64,000 nt of DNA from Tardiphaga sp. (GTDB taxonomy: Bacteria; Pseudomonadota; Alphaproteobacteria; Rhizobiales; Xanthobacteraceae), in assembly GCA_030147505.1 (NCBI GenBank), contig JASBVG010000044.1, positions 1 to 64,000 on the forward strand, given 5' to 3'. Shown here in pieces: positions 27,060-36,343 of this stretch. A model generated the notes under the pieces. The model did no database searches and was not told the origin of the DNA. It was given only the letters and a program-made list of their open reading frames with translations. A program made the translations under genes and the position numbers. Numbering within the stretch: the stretch's first letter is position 1; each line of letters opens with the position of its first letter.

Positions 27060-28964
27060 CTAGATCGTTACCTGAGTACCAACCTCAACGACGCGGCCGG
27101 TCGGAATCTGGAAATAATCGGTGGCATCGTTCGCTGAGCGGCTGAGGGCGATGAAGAGATGGTCCTGCCACAACGGCATGCCCGATTGCGCCGACGGTTT
27201 TAGCGAACGCCGGGACACGAAGAATGACGTCGCCATGATGTCGAACTGCCAGCCAAGCTTTCGCGCGATAACGAGCGCCTTAGGGACGTTCGGCTGTTCC
27301 ATAAAGCCGAAGCGCAGCTTTACCATCGAGAACTTGTCGCTGATGTTCTCCATTCGCACACGCTCGGCGACATCGACCTTCGGCGTCTGCGTGGTCTCGA
27401 TCGTCAGAATAACGTTGTGCTCGTGCAGCACCTTGTTGTGCTTGAGATTATGCAGCAGCGCCGTCGGCACGAAATCGGGATCGCTGGTGAGGAACACCGC
27501 AGTGCCTTTAACGATGTGCGGCGGGCGCTTCTCGAGACTTTTGATGAGATCGCGCAACGGCACTTCGGTGCGGCGGGTCTTGAGGATGAGGATCGCAGCG
27601 CCGCGCCGCCACGTCCAGATCATACCGGCCATCAACAGACCGAACAGCAACGGCACCCAGCCGCCTTCGAGCAGCTTCAGAAGATTGGCGCTCAGGAAGG
27701 TGAGATCGATGAAGACCAGCGGCGCGATCAGCGCGAACGCCGTCGCAGCCTTCCAGTTCCACAGCTTCCAGATCACCACGAAGCCCATGATGCCATCCAC
27801 CACCATTGTGGTGGATACGGCGATGCCGTAGGCCGAAGCGAGACCGCTCGACGATTTGAACATCAGAACCAGCAGCACGACGCCGATCAGTAGCAGGCGA
27901 TTCACGCGCGGGAGATAGATCTGGCCGGCATGGGCCTCCGAAGTAAAGCGCACCTCGAAGCGCGGCAGCAGGCCGAGTTGCACTGCCTGGCGCACCAGCG
28001 AATAGGCGCCGGTGATCACGGCCTGGCTGGCAATCACGGTGGCGGCGGTGGCAAGCACGACCAGTGGAATCAGCAGCGCCTCCGGTGCCATGCGATAGAA
28101 CGGGTTTTCGATGGCCGCGGGATTGGACAGCACCAAAGCACCCTGCCCGAAATAATTGATCAGCAGCGCCGGCAGCACGAAGAAGAACCAGCCGTACTGA
28201 ATTGGCCGGCGACCGAAATGGCCGAGATCGGCATAGAGCGCCTCGCCGCCAGTCACTGCCAGGAACACCGCACCGAGCGTCACCAGACCGATCGTGCCAT
28301 GCGTGAGCATGAACTGCACAGCATAGTACGGATTGATCGCTTTCAGCACCGTCGGGTCGTCCGAAATATGCGAGGCGCCCATCAGCGCGAGCGCCGTAAA
28401 CCAGACGATCATGATCGGACCGAAAGCGGACGCGACCCTGGCGGTACCGATCCGCTGCACCGAGAAAAGCGCGACAAGAATGATGATGGTGATCGGAACG
28501 ACATAAGGCTCGAGTGCGGGTGCCTTGAGCTTGAGACCCTCGACGGCGGACAACACGGAGATCGCCGGCGTGATCATGGAATCGCCGATGAACATCGAGG
28601 CGCCGAGCACGCCGAGCGCGAGCAAAACCCAGCTCTGGCGACCGAGCGCACGTTGGCCGAGCGCCATCAGCGACAGCGTTCCTCCCTCGCCGTTGTTGTC
28701 GGCGCGCAGCAGGAACAGCACGTACTTGACGGTGACGACGATGAACAGCGCCCACAGGATCAGCGACAGGACACCGAGCACGATGACGGGTGTCGGCGGG
28801 CCACCATGGGTAGCGCCGTGAACCGCTTCGCGGAATGCGTAAAGCGGCGAGGTTCCGATGTCGCCGAACACGACACCGATGCTGCCGACCATGAGGGACC
28901 AGAAACCAGCATGTGCCGCCGGAGCTTCGGTCGTAACCTCACCTGTTGTTTCCGTGACAGCCAT
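27060..28964 (-). CDS. kup: Kup low-affinity potassium transporter (copy 2)
   Basis: Paralogue of the preceding transporter, 634 residues from ATG 28964. The open frame extends 76 codons further upstream, but that stretch overlaps intergenic repeats and is not Kup-like. [39 protein letters not shown] and the shared C-terminus [19 protein letters not shown] mark the family. About 12 helices are visible. Differences from copy 1 concentrate in the N-terminal tail and the loops. The two copies probably arose by tandem duplication, and separate affinity or regulation is only a guess. Confidence 0.93.
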   Translation of the reverse strand: MAVTETTGEVTTEAPAAHAGFWSLMVGSIGVVFGDIGTSPLYAFREAVHGATHGGPPTPVIVLGVLSLILWALFIVVTVKYVLFLLRADNNGEGGTLSLMALGQRALGRQSWVLLALGVLGASMFIGDSMITPAISVLSAVEGLKLKAPALEPYVVPITIIILVALFSVQRIGTARVASAFGPIMIVWFTALALMGASHISDDPTVLKAINPYYAVQFMLTHGTIGLVTLGAVFLAVTGGEALYADLGHFGRRPIQYGWFFFVLPALLINYFGQGALVLSNPAAIENPFYRMAPEALLIPLVVLATAATVIASQAVITGAYSLVRQAVQLGLLPRFEVRFTSEAHAGQIYLPRVNRLLLIGVVLLVLMFKSSSGLASAYGIAVSTTMVVDGIMGFVVIWKLWNWKAATAFALIAPLVFIDLTFLSANLLKLLEGGWVPLLFGLLMAGMIWTWRRGAAILILKTRRTEVPLRDLIKSLEKRPPHIVKGTAVFLTSDPDFVPTALLHNLKHNKVLHEHNVILTIETTQTPKVDVAERVRMENISDKFSMVKLRFGFMEQPNVPKALVIARKLGWQFDIMATSFFVSRRSLKPSAQSGMPLWQDHLFIALSRSANDATDYFQIPTGRVVEVGTQVTI

Positions 28965-29111
28965 GCCGGTCGTAACGCCCAAGAATAATCCGGCGACCGC
29001 TATGGCGCGCCAGACCATGCCAGTCAACCGGCAGCCTAGCCGATCCCAACGCTGATGCCTCTCCCGAAACGCGGCAAAAAGAGCGTGGAGCAGCAAAAAA
29101 AGGATTTGACT

Positions 29112-29144
29112 AAAGCCTGTTTCGTCTCCGCCGAACCAGGCTTT
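29112..29144 (-). terminator. Hairpin after motB (candidate terminator)
   Basis: AAAGCCTG and CAGGCTTT form a perfect 8-bp inverted repeat around a 17-base loop. On the minus strand it is followed some 10 bases later by a T7 run. It is in the right place for motB, but the distance to the T-run weakens the case. Confidence 0.35.
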
Positions 29145-29162
29145 CGCGTTTATCTTTTTGGC

Positions 29163-29209
29163 GCATGATCTTGTCCGAAAACCGGAAGCCACTTTCCGGG
29201 ATTATGCTC
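29163..29209. repeat. Intergenic palindromic repeat, GCATGATC...ATTATGC type
   Basis: GCATGATC and ATTATGC ends enclose a CCGGAA/TTCCGG hairpin with GTCCGAAAA between. Elements of this form are widespread between genes in Rhizobiales. It lies 4 bp beyond the motB stop, which may place it in the motB 3' region. Confidence 0.7.
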
Positions 29210-29212
29210 AAG

Positions 29213-30043
29213 TTACGGCTTGAGGTTCGGCGGTAGTGGCGGATCTTCCCGCATCAGCGTAATGGTGACGCGCCGATTGGCGGCCATGGTCGGATCGTCG
29301 GGGAACAGCGGCTGGCTGTCGGCCTTGCCCGACACCGAGAAGATATGCGAGGGCGGCAACCCTTCCCGTTCCAGGATCTGACGCACTACATTGGCCCGGT
29401 CCGATGACAGATCGAACGCATCGTAGTCATTCCGCGAAGGTACGAAGCCGGCGGCAGTGTGACCGACGATCGCCACCCGCAACGGCGTAGCTTTGAGCGG
29501 AGCCGCAAGTTTCTGCAGCAATTGCCGCGTGCGCTCATAGGGAACCTTCGAGCCTTCGGCGAACATCGAGCGGCCGTTTTGGTCGATAATTTCGAGATTG
29601 AGACCCTGCTTGGTTTCCTCGAACATGATGTTCTTCGAGATCTCGGTGATCTCCGGCATGTCCTGCAGAGCCTGCCGCAGCGAAGCAGAGGCCAGCGCGA
29701 ATTCGCGGTCCAGCTTCAGCTTGGCGCCCGAAGGCCGCGCCGTCGCGGATTTCTCGTCGGGGCTCGTGACGTTGGACGCGTCCTGCGGCGAGACGTGTTC
29801 CTTGTTCTTGGTCATACCGCGAGTCGGCAGGCCGTCCGACTCGATGATGCCGGAATAGCGAGAATCGGTCTGAACGCCGAAAGCCTCGCGCATCGAACCG
29901 GCAACGATCTTGAGCTTCGCCGAATCCTGCGTCGAGAAGGCGACGAGCATCACGAAAAAGCTCAGCAGCAATGCCATGAGGTCGGCGAAGGTCACGAACC
30001 AGCCGTGACCGCCATGTGCCTCGCCGCGCTTTTTCTTCGCCAT
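29213..30043 (-). CDS. motB: MotB-like flagellar stator protein
   Basis: Stator B subunit, 276 residues. A basic N-terminus (AKKKRGEAHGGHG) precedes one membrane helix at about 14-40, with the ion-conducting Asp in FVTFADLMALLLSFFVML. A linker follows, then an OmpA-like peptidoglycan-binding domain at about 145-270 (VGHTAAGF, SSDRANVVRQIL, NRRVTITL). It lies 29 bp downstream of motA on the same strand. No other flagellar gene is within the window, so this is a dispersed or second stator set. Whether it couples H+ or Na+ is not decided by the motif. Confidence 0.9.
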   Translation of the reverse strand: MAKKKRGEAHGGHGWFVTFADLMALLLSFFVMLVAFSTQDSAKLKIVAGSMREAFGVQTDSRYSGIIESDGLPTRGMTKNKEHVSPQDASNVTSPDEKSATARPSGAKLKLDREFALASASLRQALQDMPEITEISKNIMFEETKQGLNLEIIDQNGRSMFAEGSKVPYERTRQLLQKLAAPLKATPLRVAIVGHTAAGFVPSRNDYDAFDLSSDRANVVRQILEREGLPPSHIFSVSGKADSQPLFPDDPTMAANRRVTITLMREDPPLPPNLKP

Positions 30044-30072
30044 CTGCCGCTGCTCCGCGCAGATCCTTCAGC

Positions 30073-30846
30073 TTACGCCGGGACCGGCTCGCCCTCTTCG
30101 TGGCGATGCTTCTCCGGCAGATAGGCCAGAAGCATCTCGCGCACCAAGGCCGGGCTCTTGCTGTCACGGATCATCAGGATGCCGTCGATGATCAGCGTGC
30201 GATTGGTCTCTTCATCCAGCACCTTGACGTGCAGCTTGTCGGCGATCGGCAGACACACGAGATTGGCGACGAGCGCGCCGTACAGCGTCGCCAACAGCGC
30301 CACCGCCATGAACGGGCCGAGCTTCGAAGGATCCGACATGTTCGAGAACATCTGCACCATGCCGATCAGCGTGCCGATCATGCCGAAGGCCGGCGCGCAG
30401 TCGCCGATGGCGCGATAGATCTTCGAGCCTTCGTCGAGATGCATGAGGAAATTGTCGCGATCGCGCTCGAGATTGTCGCGGATGAATTCGAGATCGTAGC
30501 CGTCAGCCACGAAGCGAATGCCCTTGGCGAGGAACGGCTCGTTGGTCTCGACCTTTTCGAGACCGACCGGCCCCTGCTTGCGGGCGATCTCGGCGATGCG
30601 GGCCAGTTCGTCGACGAGGTCGCGGGCGCTGAGACGGCTGAGCGTGAACGCGAACTTCATGCCCAGCGGCATGCCGTGGATGATCGAAGATAGCGGAAAG
30701 CGGATCATGGTGGCGGCGATCGAGCCACCGAAAATGATGATCACCGCGTGAATGTCGTAGAACATCCCGAAGCTGCCGCCCATCAAGACGAGCGTACACA
30801 GCACGACGACGCCGAAGACGAGACCGAGGAGTGTAGTGATATCCAT
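30073..30846 (-). CDS. motA: MotA-like flagellar stator protein
   Basis: Stator A subunit, 257 residues from ATG 30846 with GGAG 5 bases upstream; the longer open frame upstream has no site. Membrane helices lie at about 3-22, 30-50, 150-172 and 183-205. The cytoplasmic loop between them carries the charged residues that contact the rotor. DCAPAFGMIGTLIGMVQMF is the family hallmark for the third helix. It resembles the PomA/MotA type of about 255 residues. A CtrA-type box lies 126 bp upstream, which fits cell-cycle control of motility in alphaproteobacteria. Confidence 0.9.
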   Translation of the reverse strand: MDITTLLGLVFGVVVLCTLVLMGGSFGMFYDIHAVIIIFGGSIAATMIRFPLSSIIHGMPLGMKFAFTLSRLSARDLVDELARIAEIARKQGPVGLEKVETNEPFLAKGIRFVADGYDLEFIRDNLERDRDNFLMHLDEGSKIYRAIGDCAPAFGMIGTLIGMVQMFSNMSDPSKLGPFMAVALLATLYGALVANLVCLPIADKLHVKVLDEETNRTLIIDGILMIRDSKSPALVREMLLAYLPEKHRHEEGEPVPA

Positions 30847-30971
30847 GTCAACTCCGACGCAACGACGCGTATCGACAGACGTCCGTCCTGGACGGCGGCG
30901 CGCTCGTAATGCAGCGCACGGAAGCAACCTAGCGATACTACGATTAAGGACGGGTTACCGTTCACCTCGCA

Positions 30972-30986
30972 TTAACGATAGCTTAA
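30972..30986 (-). promoter_or_regulatory. CtrA-type box upstream of motAB
   Basis: TTAACGATAGCTTAA matches the CtrA consensus TTAA-N7-TTAA exactly. It lies 126 bp before the motA ATG and just beyond the terminator of the preceding operon. CtrA control of motility genes is established in alphaproteobacteria; its use here is inferred. Confidence 0.6.
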
Positions 30987-31010
30987 CGTCGCGGCAGAGC
31001 CTTCCGAAGC

Positions 31011-31033
31011 AAAAAGGCGGAGACGTTTCCGCC
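31011..31033 (-). terminator. Rho-independent terminator after the rraA-like gene
   Basis: On the minus strand, GGCGGA and TCCGCC pair around AACGTC and are followed directly by TTTTT. It lies about 32 bp past the stop of the rraA-like gene and separates that operon from motAB. Confidence 0.82.
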
Positions 31034-31064
31034 TCCGCCTGTCGCCTATCACTCTCGCGTTGCG

Positions 31065-31781
31065 TCAGTGAATTTCCGAAGCCTTCGCCATCGCATCGCG
31101 CAGCTTGGCGAGCGAGAATGACGGATCGCGTGCAACCGCCAGGATCGGCTCCTCGCGGCGCGCGCAGAGTTCGGCGGCATCCGGCAGTTTCGTCGCCACG
31201 TCCGGCGGAATTACCACCGCGCCGTGGCTGTCGGCATGGATCAGATCGCCGGATGCGACCGTCATGCCAGCAACCCGCACCTCATGACCGAAGTCTGTGA
31301 CATGGACATTCGCGTGGGAGGGACCGATTGATCCGGCCAGCGCCTGGAAACCATCGGCCCATTGCGGAATATCGCGGACGGAGCCGTCGGTGACGACGCC
31401 GAGACAGCCGAGCGCCTTGTGGATCGCACTGTTCACCTCGCCCCAGAACGCGCCGTAGCCGGCGTCTGGTCCGTCAATATCCTGGATCACACTGATCTGC
31501 GGTCCGGGGCCGCTGCCGACATATTCGTAGTATGCCAGACGCCGCGCCTTCTGCTCGGCCGGCGGCAGGCCCGAGGCTACCGTCGCGCGAATGGTGGCGG
31601 TTCGCGCATAGCCGACCATGGGCGGCAGATTGGGGAACGGACAGACCAGCGGCCGTGTGGTGTAGCCGATCAGGCGGCGTTCCGGCGCCACGATCTCCAG
31701 CGCGTTGCAGATCGTCGGCGTGTCGTAGCGCCGGAGCGCTTCGAGCACGGATGCGGACAGCATGGTATCGGGCTTGGTCAT
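31065..31781 (-). CDS. RraA-family protein (HMG/CHA aldolase or RraA-like)
   Basis: 238-residue member of the RraA / 4-hydroxy-4-methyl-2-oxoglutarate aldolase fold. Motifs are YDTPTICNALEIV, GYARTATI, GAFWGEVNSAIHKALGCLGVVTDGSVRDI and DLIHADSHGAVVIP. The GxxxxxxARxLG-type Mg2+ site is represented by the VTDGSVRDIP stretch. GGGAGA lies before the ATG. Last gene of a likely minus-strand run atm1-like / psd / pssA / this gene, 60 bp after pssA, and followed by a strong terminator. Members act as aldolases or as regulators of RNase E; the residues seen do not decide which. Confidence 0.82.
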   Translation of the reverse strand: MTKPDTMLSASVLEALRRYDTPTICNALEIVAPERRLIGYTTRPLVCPFPNLPPMVGYARTATIRATVASGLPPAEQKARRLAYYEYVGSGPGPQISVIQDIDGPDAGYGAFWGEVNSAIHKALGCLGVVTDGSVRDIPQWADGFQALAGSIGPSHANVHVTDFGHEVRVAGMTVASGDLIHADSHGAVVIPPDVATKLPDAAELCARREEPILAVARDPSFSLAKLRDAMAKASEIH

Positions 31782-31841
31782 GGTGTTATCTCCCTTTTTG
31801 ATTTTTTACCCGGTCGTTGCCGGGGATCTTGTCATCGCCGA

Positions 31842-32699
31842 TCAGGGCAAAGGCGTCGGTCGATCGCCCGATGATGGCGGCGGCTCCTCGGCCTCCGCTT
31901 GGTCGCCTGCCGGGGTCTGCGCGGCCAGCGCCCGCTCCTGCTCGCGATAGGACCGCCAGCCGAATGGCAGGCTGGCGAGATAGCCGATCGAGATCACCGA
32001 CAGCATGTGCCAAGGATAGCCGATCAGCAGGGCTACGAAGAGCACCGCCGAGGCGAAGATCAGCAGTACCAGCTCGCGCGGCACCCGCATGTTCACGGCC
32101 TTGCCGGAGAACACCGGCAGGCGCGACACCATCAGGAAGGCGATCACCAGCACATAAGCGGTGGTGATCACGGCGGGGGGCTTCGGCACGTCGAGAAACG
32201 ACAGATAGACCGGCAGCATCACGGTGATCGCGCCGAGCGGCGCCGGCATGCCCGTAAAATAGTTGGCGGCAAAAGCCGGCTTGTCTGGATCGTCCATGGT
32301 CGCGTTGAAACGCGCCAGCCGCAACGAGCCGGCGATGGCAAATACCATCGAGGCGATCCAGCCGACATTGTTGAGATCGTGCAACTGCCAGAAATACAGG
32401 ATCAGCCCCGGCGCCACGCCAAAATTGACGAAATCGGCGAGACTGTCGAGCTCGGCACCGAATTTCGACTGGCCCTTGATCATCCGCGCGATGCGGCCGT
32501 CGACGCCGTCCAGCACCGCCGCGAACACGATGGCGGCCACCGCAAGCTCCATCCGGCCTTCGGTGGACAGCCGTATCGCGGTCAGGCCGGCGCAAATCGC
32601 CAACAAGGTAATGAGATTCGGCACCAGCATCCGGATCGGGATGGTGCGGAACCGGCGGCGACGGGTTTCGGGGATCTGGGGAGTGTCAGGCATTTCCAT
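31842..32699 (-). CDS. pssA: CDP-diacylglycerol-serine O-phosphatidyltransferase
   Basis: Makes phosphatidylserine from CDP-diacylglycerol and serine at the inner membrane. 285 residues. The CDP-alcohol phosphotransferase motif D-G-x2-A-R-x8-G-x3-D-x3-D is fully present (DGRIAR, then GAELDSLAD). Seven to eight membrane helices follow a basic N-terminus (ETRRRRFRTIPIRML). The C-terminal tail is polar and Pro-rich. It is 74 bp downstream of psd, so the two steps of phosphatidylethanolamine synthesis are probably co-transcribed. The type II bacterial PssA length is normal. Confidence 0.92.
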   Translation of the reverse strand: MEMPDTPQIPETRRRRFRTIPIRMLVPNLITLLAICAGLTAIRLSTEGRMELAVAAIVFAAVLDGVDGRIARMIKGQSKFGAELDSLADFVNFGVAPGLILYFWQLHDLNNVGWIASMVFAIAGSLRLARFNATMDDPDKPAFAANYFTGMPAPLGAITVMLPVYLSFLDVPKPPAVITTAYVLVIAFLMVSRLPVFSGKAVNMRVPRELVLLIFASAVLFVALLIGYPWHMLSVISIGYLASLPFGWRSYREQERALAAQTPAGDQAEAEEPPPSSGDRPTPLP

Positions 32700-32773
32700 G
32701 AGCTGACCTTAGCAGACCGCACTTGGCTCCGCCATGACGGCACCGGCGGGCCCTGGGCGGCCCGCCAATGCGG

Positions 32774-33472
32774 TTAATCGGTCCGGTAGGTGCGACCGCC
32801 GTCGCCAATGCGGAAGTCGGCGAGCACCGTCTCACCGGCAATCGCCGTCTGCCCGACCGCCACCAATGCCTTGCTGCCTTCGGGCAGATAGATGTCGAGA
32901 CGGGAGCCGAAGCGGATCAGGCCGAAGCGCTCACCTGCCTCCAGCACCTGTCCTTCGCGCACGAAGGAAACGATTCGCCGCGCCACGAGGCCGGCGATCT
33001 GCACCACGCCGATGCGCCCCCCCGGGGTCGAGATGACCAGCGAATTGCGCTCATTGTCCTCGCTGGCCTTATCCAGCTCGGCATTGATGAACTTGCCCGG
33101 CCGATAGGCGATGCGCTCGATCCGCCCGGCCACTGGGCTGCGGTTCACATGGACATTGAACACGCTCATGAACACCGAAATGCGCAGCAGCGGCTGATCG
33201 CCGAGACCAAGTTCTGCCGGCGGCAACGCCGGTTGCACCATGGACACCTTGCCGTCAGCCGGCGAGACGAGCACGCCTTCGCGGATCGGGGTGACGCGGA
33301 CGGGGTCGCGGAAGAACAGCGCGCACCAGACGGTCAGACCGGTACCGATCCAGCCGAGCGGCGTCCAGATCCAGAACAAAACCAGGCTCGCCAGCGCGAA
33401 AATGCCGATGAACGGATAGCCCTCCTTGTGGATCGGGGGGATCTGGCCACGGATGGAATTGGCGATAGACAT
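32774..33472 (-). CDS. psd: Phosphatidylserine decarboxylase proenzyme
   Basis: Converts phosphatidylserine to phosphatidylethanolamine. It has 232 residues, matching the short alphaproteobacterial form. A hydrophobic N-terminus at about 20-50 anchors it to the inner membrane. VSPADGKV and [16 protein letters not shown] carry the Asp and His residues expected in the active site. The self-cleavage site is Gly-Ser in RFGSRLD, which generates the pyruvoyl prosthetic group. It precedes pssA by 74 bp and follows the Atm1-type exporter by 51 bp on the same strand. Confidence 0.93.
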   Translation of the reverse strand: MSIANSIRGQIPPIHKEGYPFIGIFALASLVLFWIWTPLGWIGTGLTVWCALFFRDPVRVTPIREGVLVSPADGKVSMVQPALPPAELGLGDQPLLRISVFMSVFNVHVNRSPVAGRIERIAYRPGKFINAELDKASEDNERNSLVISTPGGRIGVVQIAGLVARRIVSFVREGQVLEAGERFGLIRFGSRLDIYLPEGSKALVAVGQTAIAGETVLADFRIGDGGRTYRTD

Positions 33473-33523
33473 GGAGCGTTGGGACCTGTGTTCGGACGAA
33501 ATCTAGGCTCTGCTTAGCAGAGT

Positions 33524-35500
33524 TTATTCTGCCGCGTCAGGCCTTGCGACGATCTCGCCATCGCTCTCTTCCACCACCTGCGGCGGACGGCGGTTCGGCG
33601 CTGCCCTTTCGTCATCGATTTGCGCCAGGCGCTCGCGCGCGGCCTCGGCCTCACGCTGCCGGTTCCACATGCTGGCATAAAGGCCATCGGCCACCATAAG
33701 CTGCGCATGCGTGCCGCGTTCAGCGATACGGCCCTGCTCCAGCACGATGATCTCGTCGGCGCCCACAATGGTGGAGAGCCGATGCGCGATCACCAGCGAG
33801 GTGCGGCCCCTGGAGACTTTCTCCAGCGCATCCTGAATCTCCTGCTCGGTATGGCTGTCGAGCGCCGATGTCGCTTCATCGAGCAACAGGATCGGGGGCG
33901 CCTTCAGCACCGTGCGCGCGATCGCCACGCGCTGCTTCTCGCCGCCCGACAATTTGAGCCCGCGCTCGCCGACTTCGGTCTCGTAGCCCTTCGGTGCCAT
34001 GCGGATGAACGGATCAATCTGGGCCATTCGGGCGGCCTCTTCGACCTCGGCGTCGGTGGCGTCCCAGCGGCCGTAGCGGATATTGTAGCGGATGGTGTCA
34101 TTGAACAGCACGGTGTCCTGCGGCACCATGCCGATCGACGAACGCAGCGATGACTGCGTGACGTCGCGGATATCCTGCCCGTCGATGGTAATGCGGCCGC
34201 CCGAGACGTCATAGAGACGAAACAGCAGCCGCGAGATCGTCGACTTGCCCGCACCCGACGGGCCGACCACGGCCACTGTTTTACCCGCCGGCACCTCGAA
34301 GCTCAGCCCCTTCAGGATCGGCCGCTCAGGATCATACGAGAAGCGTACATCGTCGAAGCGAATCGCGCCCGATGTCACCGCCAGCGGCTTCGCCCCGCTG
34401 CGATCCTTCACTTCGGCATCGCGGTTGAGCACGCCGAACATCTTTTCGAGATCGATGATCGCCTGCTTGATCTCGCGATACATCATGCCGACGAGATTCA
34501 GCGGCTGGTAGAGCTGGATCATCATGGCATTGACCATGACGAAATCGCCCACCGTGTGCGTCCCGTTGCGGATGCCGACGGCGCACAGGATCATGGTCAG
34601 CGTCAGGCCGATGGTGAAGATGACAGCCTGCCCGGCATTGAGCACGGCAAGCGACGTATAGGTCTTCACGCTTGCACGCTCGAAGCGCTCGACACTACGA
34701 TCGTAGCGCTGCGCCTCGCGCGCCTCGGCGCTGAAATATTTCACTGTCTCGTAATTCAGAAGCGAGTCGATCGCCTTGGTATTCGCCTCGGTATCCGATT
34801 CATTCATGCGGCGCCGGATGCCGATGCGCCATTCAGTGGCGACATAGGTGAACCAGCAATAGACGAGCACCGTCAGCGCCACCACGGCCGCATAACGCCA
34901 GTCGAACTGCCAGACCAGCACCGCCATCACCAGCGCAAGTTCGACCACCGTAGGGATCGCCTGCAGGATCACCATCCGGACGATGACCTCGATGCCTTCG
35001 CGTCCGCGTTCGAGCACGCGCGTGAGACCGCCGGTCTTGCGCTCGAGATGAAAGCGCAGCGACAACTCGTGCATATGCACGAAAGTGAGATAGGCGAGCT
35101 TGCGCACCGCATGCATGGCGACGCTTGCGAAGATCCCGTCGCGCCATTGCGTGAACAGCGCCATCAGGATGCGTACCAGCCCGTAGCTCGCCGTCATCGC
35201 CAGCGGCGAAGCGATCAGCCACAACATCCAGTTCGATGGCGCAATAGGTGCCGAGCCGGTGCCGCTGAGCGCATCGGTCGCCCATTTGAAGGTGAAGGGT
35301 ACGATCAGCGTGGCCAGCTTGGCGACCAGCAGCAGCACCATCGACCACACGACGCGGCGCTTCAGATCGGCGCGATCGCTCGGCCAGATATAGGGCCACA
35401 AATGTTTGAGCGTGCCGAGCAGCGTCGCCTGCTCCAGCGGATGGGCCGGAACCTTGCTGGCCATCGTGCTGGAAGTCGTATTGGAAGAGTTGTCAGCCAT
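33524..35500 (-). CDS. Atm1/HMT1-type ABC exporter (fused permease-ATPase)
   Basis: Half-transporter of 658 residues. Residues 40-340 hold six membrane helices, including the Atm1-typical PFTFKWATDAL and LNYETVKYFSAEAREAQRYD (the glutathione-site region). The ATPase has Walker A VGPSGAGKSTISRL, signature LSGGEKQRVAIART, Walker B ILLLDEATSALD and H-loop IAHRLSTI. Family members export glutathione-linked sulfur or metal conjugates. It precedes psd and pssA, although its function is unrelated to theirs. The C-terminus is charged. Confidence 0.9.
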   Translation of the reverse strand: MADNSSNTTSSTMASKVPAHPLEQATLLGTLKHLWPYIWPSDRADLKRRVVWSMVLLLVAKLATLIVPFTFKWATDALSGTGSAPIAPSNWMLWLIASPLAMTASYGLVRILMALFTQWRDGIFASVAMHAVRKLAYLTFVHMHELSLRFHLERKTGGLTRVLERGREGIEVIVRMVILQAIPTVVELALVMAVLVWQFDWRYAAVVALTVLVYCWFTYVATEWRIGIRRRMNESDTEANTKAIDSLLNYETVKYFSAEAREAQRYDRSVERFERASVKTYTSLAVLNAGQAVIFTIGLTLTMILCAVGIRNGTHTVGDFVMVNAMMIQLYQPLNLVGMMYREIKQAIIDLEKMFGVLNRDAEVKDRSGAKPLAVTSGAIRFDDVRFSYDPERPILKGLSFEVPAGKTVAVVGPSGAGKSTISRLLFRLYDVSGGRITIDGQDIRDVTQSSLRSSIGMVPQDTVLFNDTIRYNIRYGRWDATDAEVEEAARMAQIDPFIRMAPKGYETEVGERGLKLSGGEKQRVAIARTVLKAPPILLLDEATSALDSHTEQEIQDALEKVSRGRTSLVIAHRLSTIVGADEIIVLEQGRIAERGTHAQLMVADGLYASMWNRQREAEAARERLAQIDDERAAPNRRPPQVVEESDGEIVARPDAAE

Positions 35501-35702
35501 CGATTGCGCCCGGCAGGAAACAAGCAGCGGCGCCGGGCCGCGCAGGAAACGTCATGGTCATCGCAGTCATATAGGAGCTTTGACGCGTTGTCGCACCCTC
35601 GCGGGGAATCATTTACCGTCACAGGGCTGCATCCGGGATCATTTTCCCGCTATGCGTTTAGAGCGTCTTGACCGTGTCATATGGCGATGCCACATGCCCC
35701 AC

Positions 35703-36308
35703 ATGAACACTATTAAAACAATCTGCGTCTATTGCGGCTCCGGCCCCGGTACCAATCCCCACTTCATCGAATCGGCCATCGGCCTCGGCAAGATCATGGC
35801 CGAGAGCGGCATCGGGCTTGTCTATGGCGGCGGCTCCATCGGTTTGATGGGGGCAGTTGCAAAGTCGGTGCTAGAGCATGGCGGACGCGTCACCGGTATC
35901 ATCCCGGAATTTCTCACCCGGCGCGAAAACGCGCTGGTCGGTGCGCAGGAACTGATCGTCACCCACGACATGCATGAGCGCAAGCGCCTGATGTTCGAGC
36001 GCTCGGACGCGTTCGTGGCATTGCCCGGCGGCATCGGCACGCTGGAAGAGCTGGTCGAACAGCTCACCTGGCAGCAGCTCGGCCGCCACAGCAAACCGAT
36101 TCTGCTGGCGAATATCGACGACTTCTGGGAGCCGCTGCTGACGCTGCTGGCCCACATGCGCACCACGGCCTTCATCCGCCCGACGCTGCCGCTGGACGTG
36201 CTGACCGCCGACCGCACCGAAGACATCCTGCCCCGCCTGCGCACCGCTGCCGCCAAGGCGCCGGACGAAGGCAAGAAGCTGGCGCCGGACGTCGCGGCGC
36301 GGCTCTAG
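35703..36308 (+). CDS. LOG-family nucleoside 5'-monophosphate phosphoribohydrolase (TIGR00730)
   Basis: Cytoplasmic Rossmann-fold hydrolase, 201 residues from ATG 35703. ATG 35694 is an in-frame alternative; neither has a clear ribosome site. ICVYCGSGPG begins the nucleotide fold. VYGGGSIGLMGAVA and ALPGGIGTLEELVEQLTWQQLG are the LOG hallmarks, and MHERKRLMFERSDAFV carries the catalytic Arg. Plant and bacterial relatives release free cytokinin bases or hydrolyse AMP, and such proteins were once mislabelled as lysine decarboxylases. It is divergent from the Atm1-type gene and convergent with the RND gene. Confidence 0.88.
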   Translation: MNTIKTICVYCGSGPGTNPHFIESAIGLGKIMAESGIGLVYGGGSIGLMGAVAKSVLEHGGRVTGIIPEFLTRRENALVGAQELIVTHDMHERKRLMFERSDAFVALPGGIGTLEELVEQLTWQQLGRHSKPILLANIDDFWEPLLTLLAHMRTTAFIRPTLPLDVLTADRTEDILPRLRTAAAKAPDEGKKLAPDVAARL

Positions 36309-36343
36309 GCCCCGGAGAACGAACGACCGAGCGCAGCCCCGGG

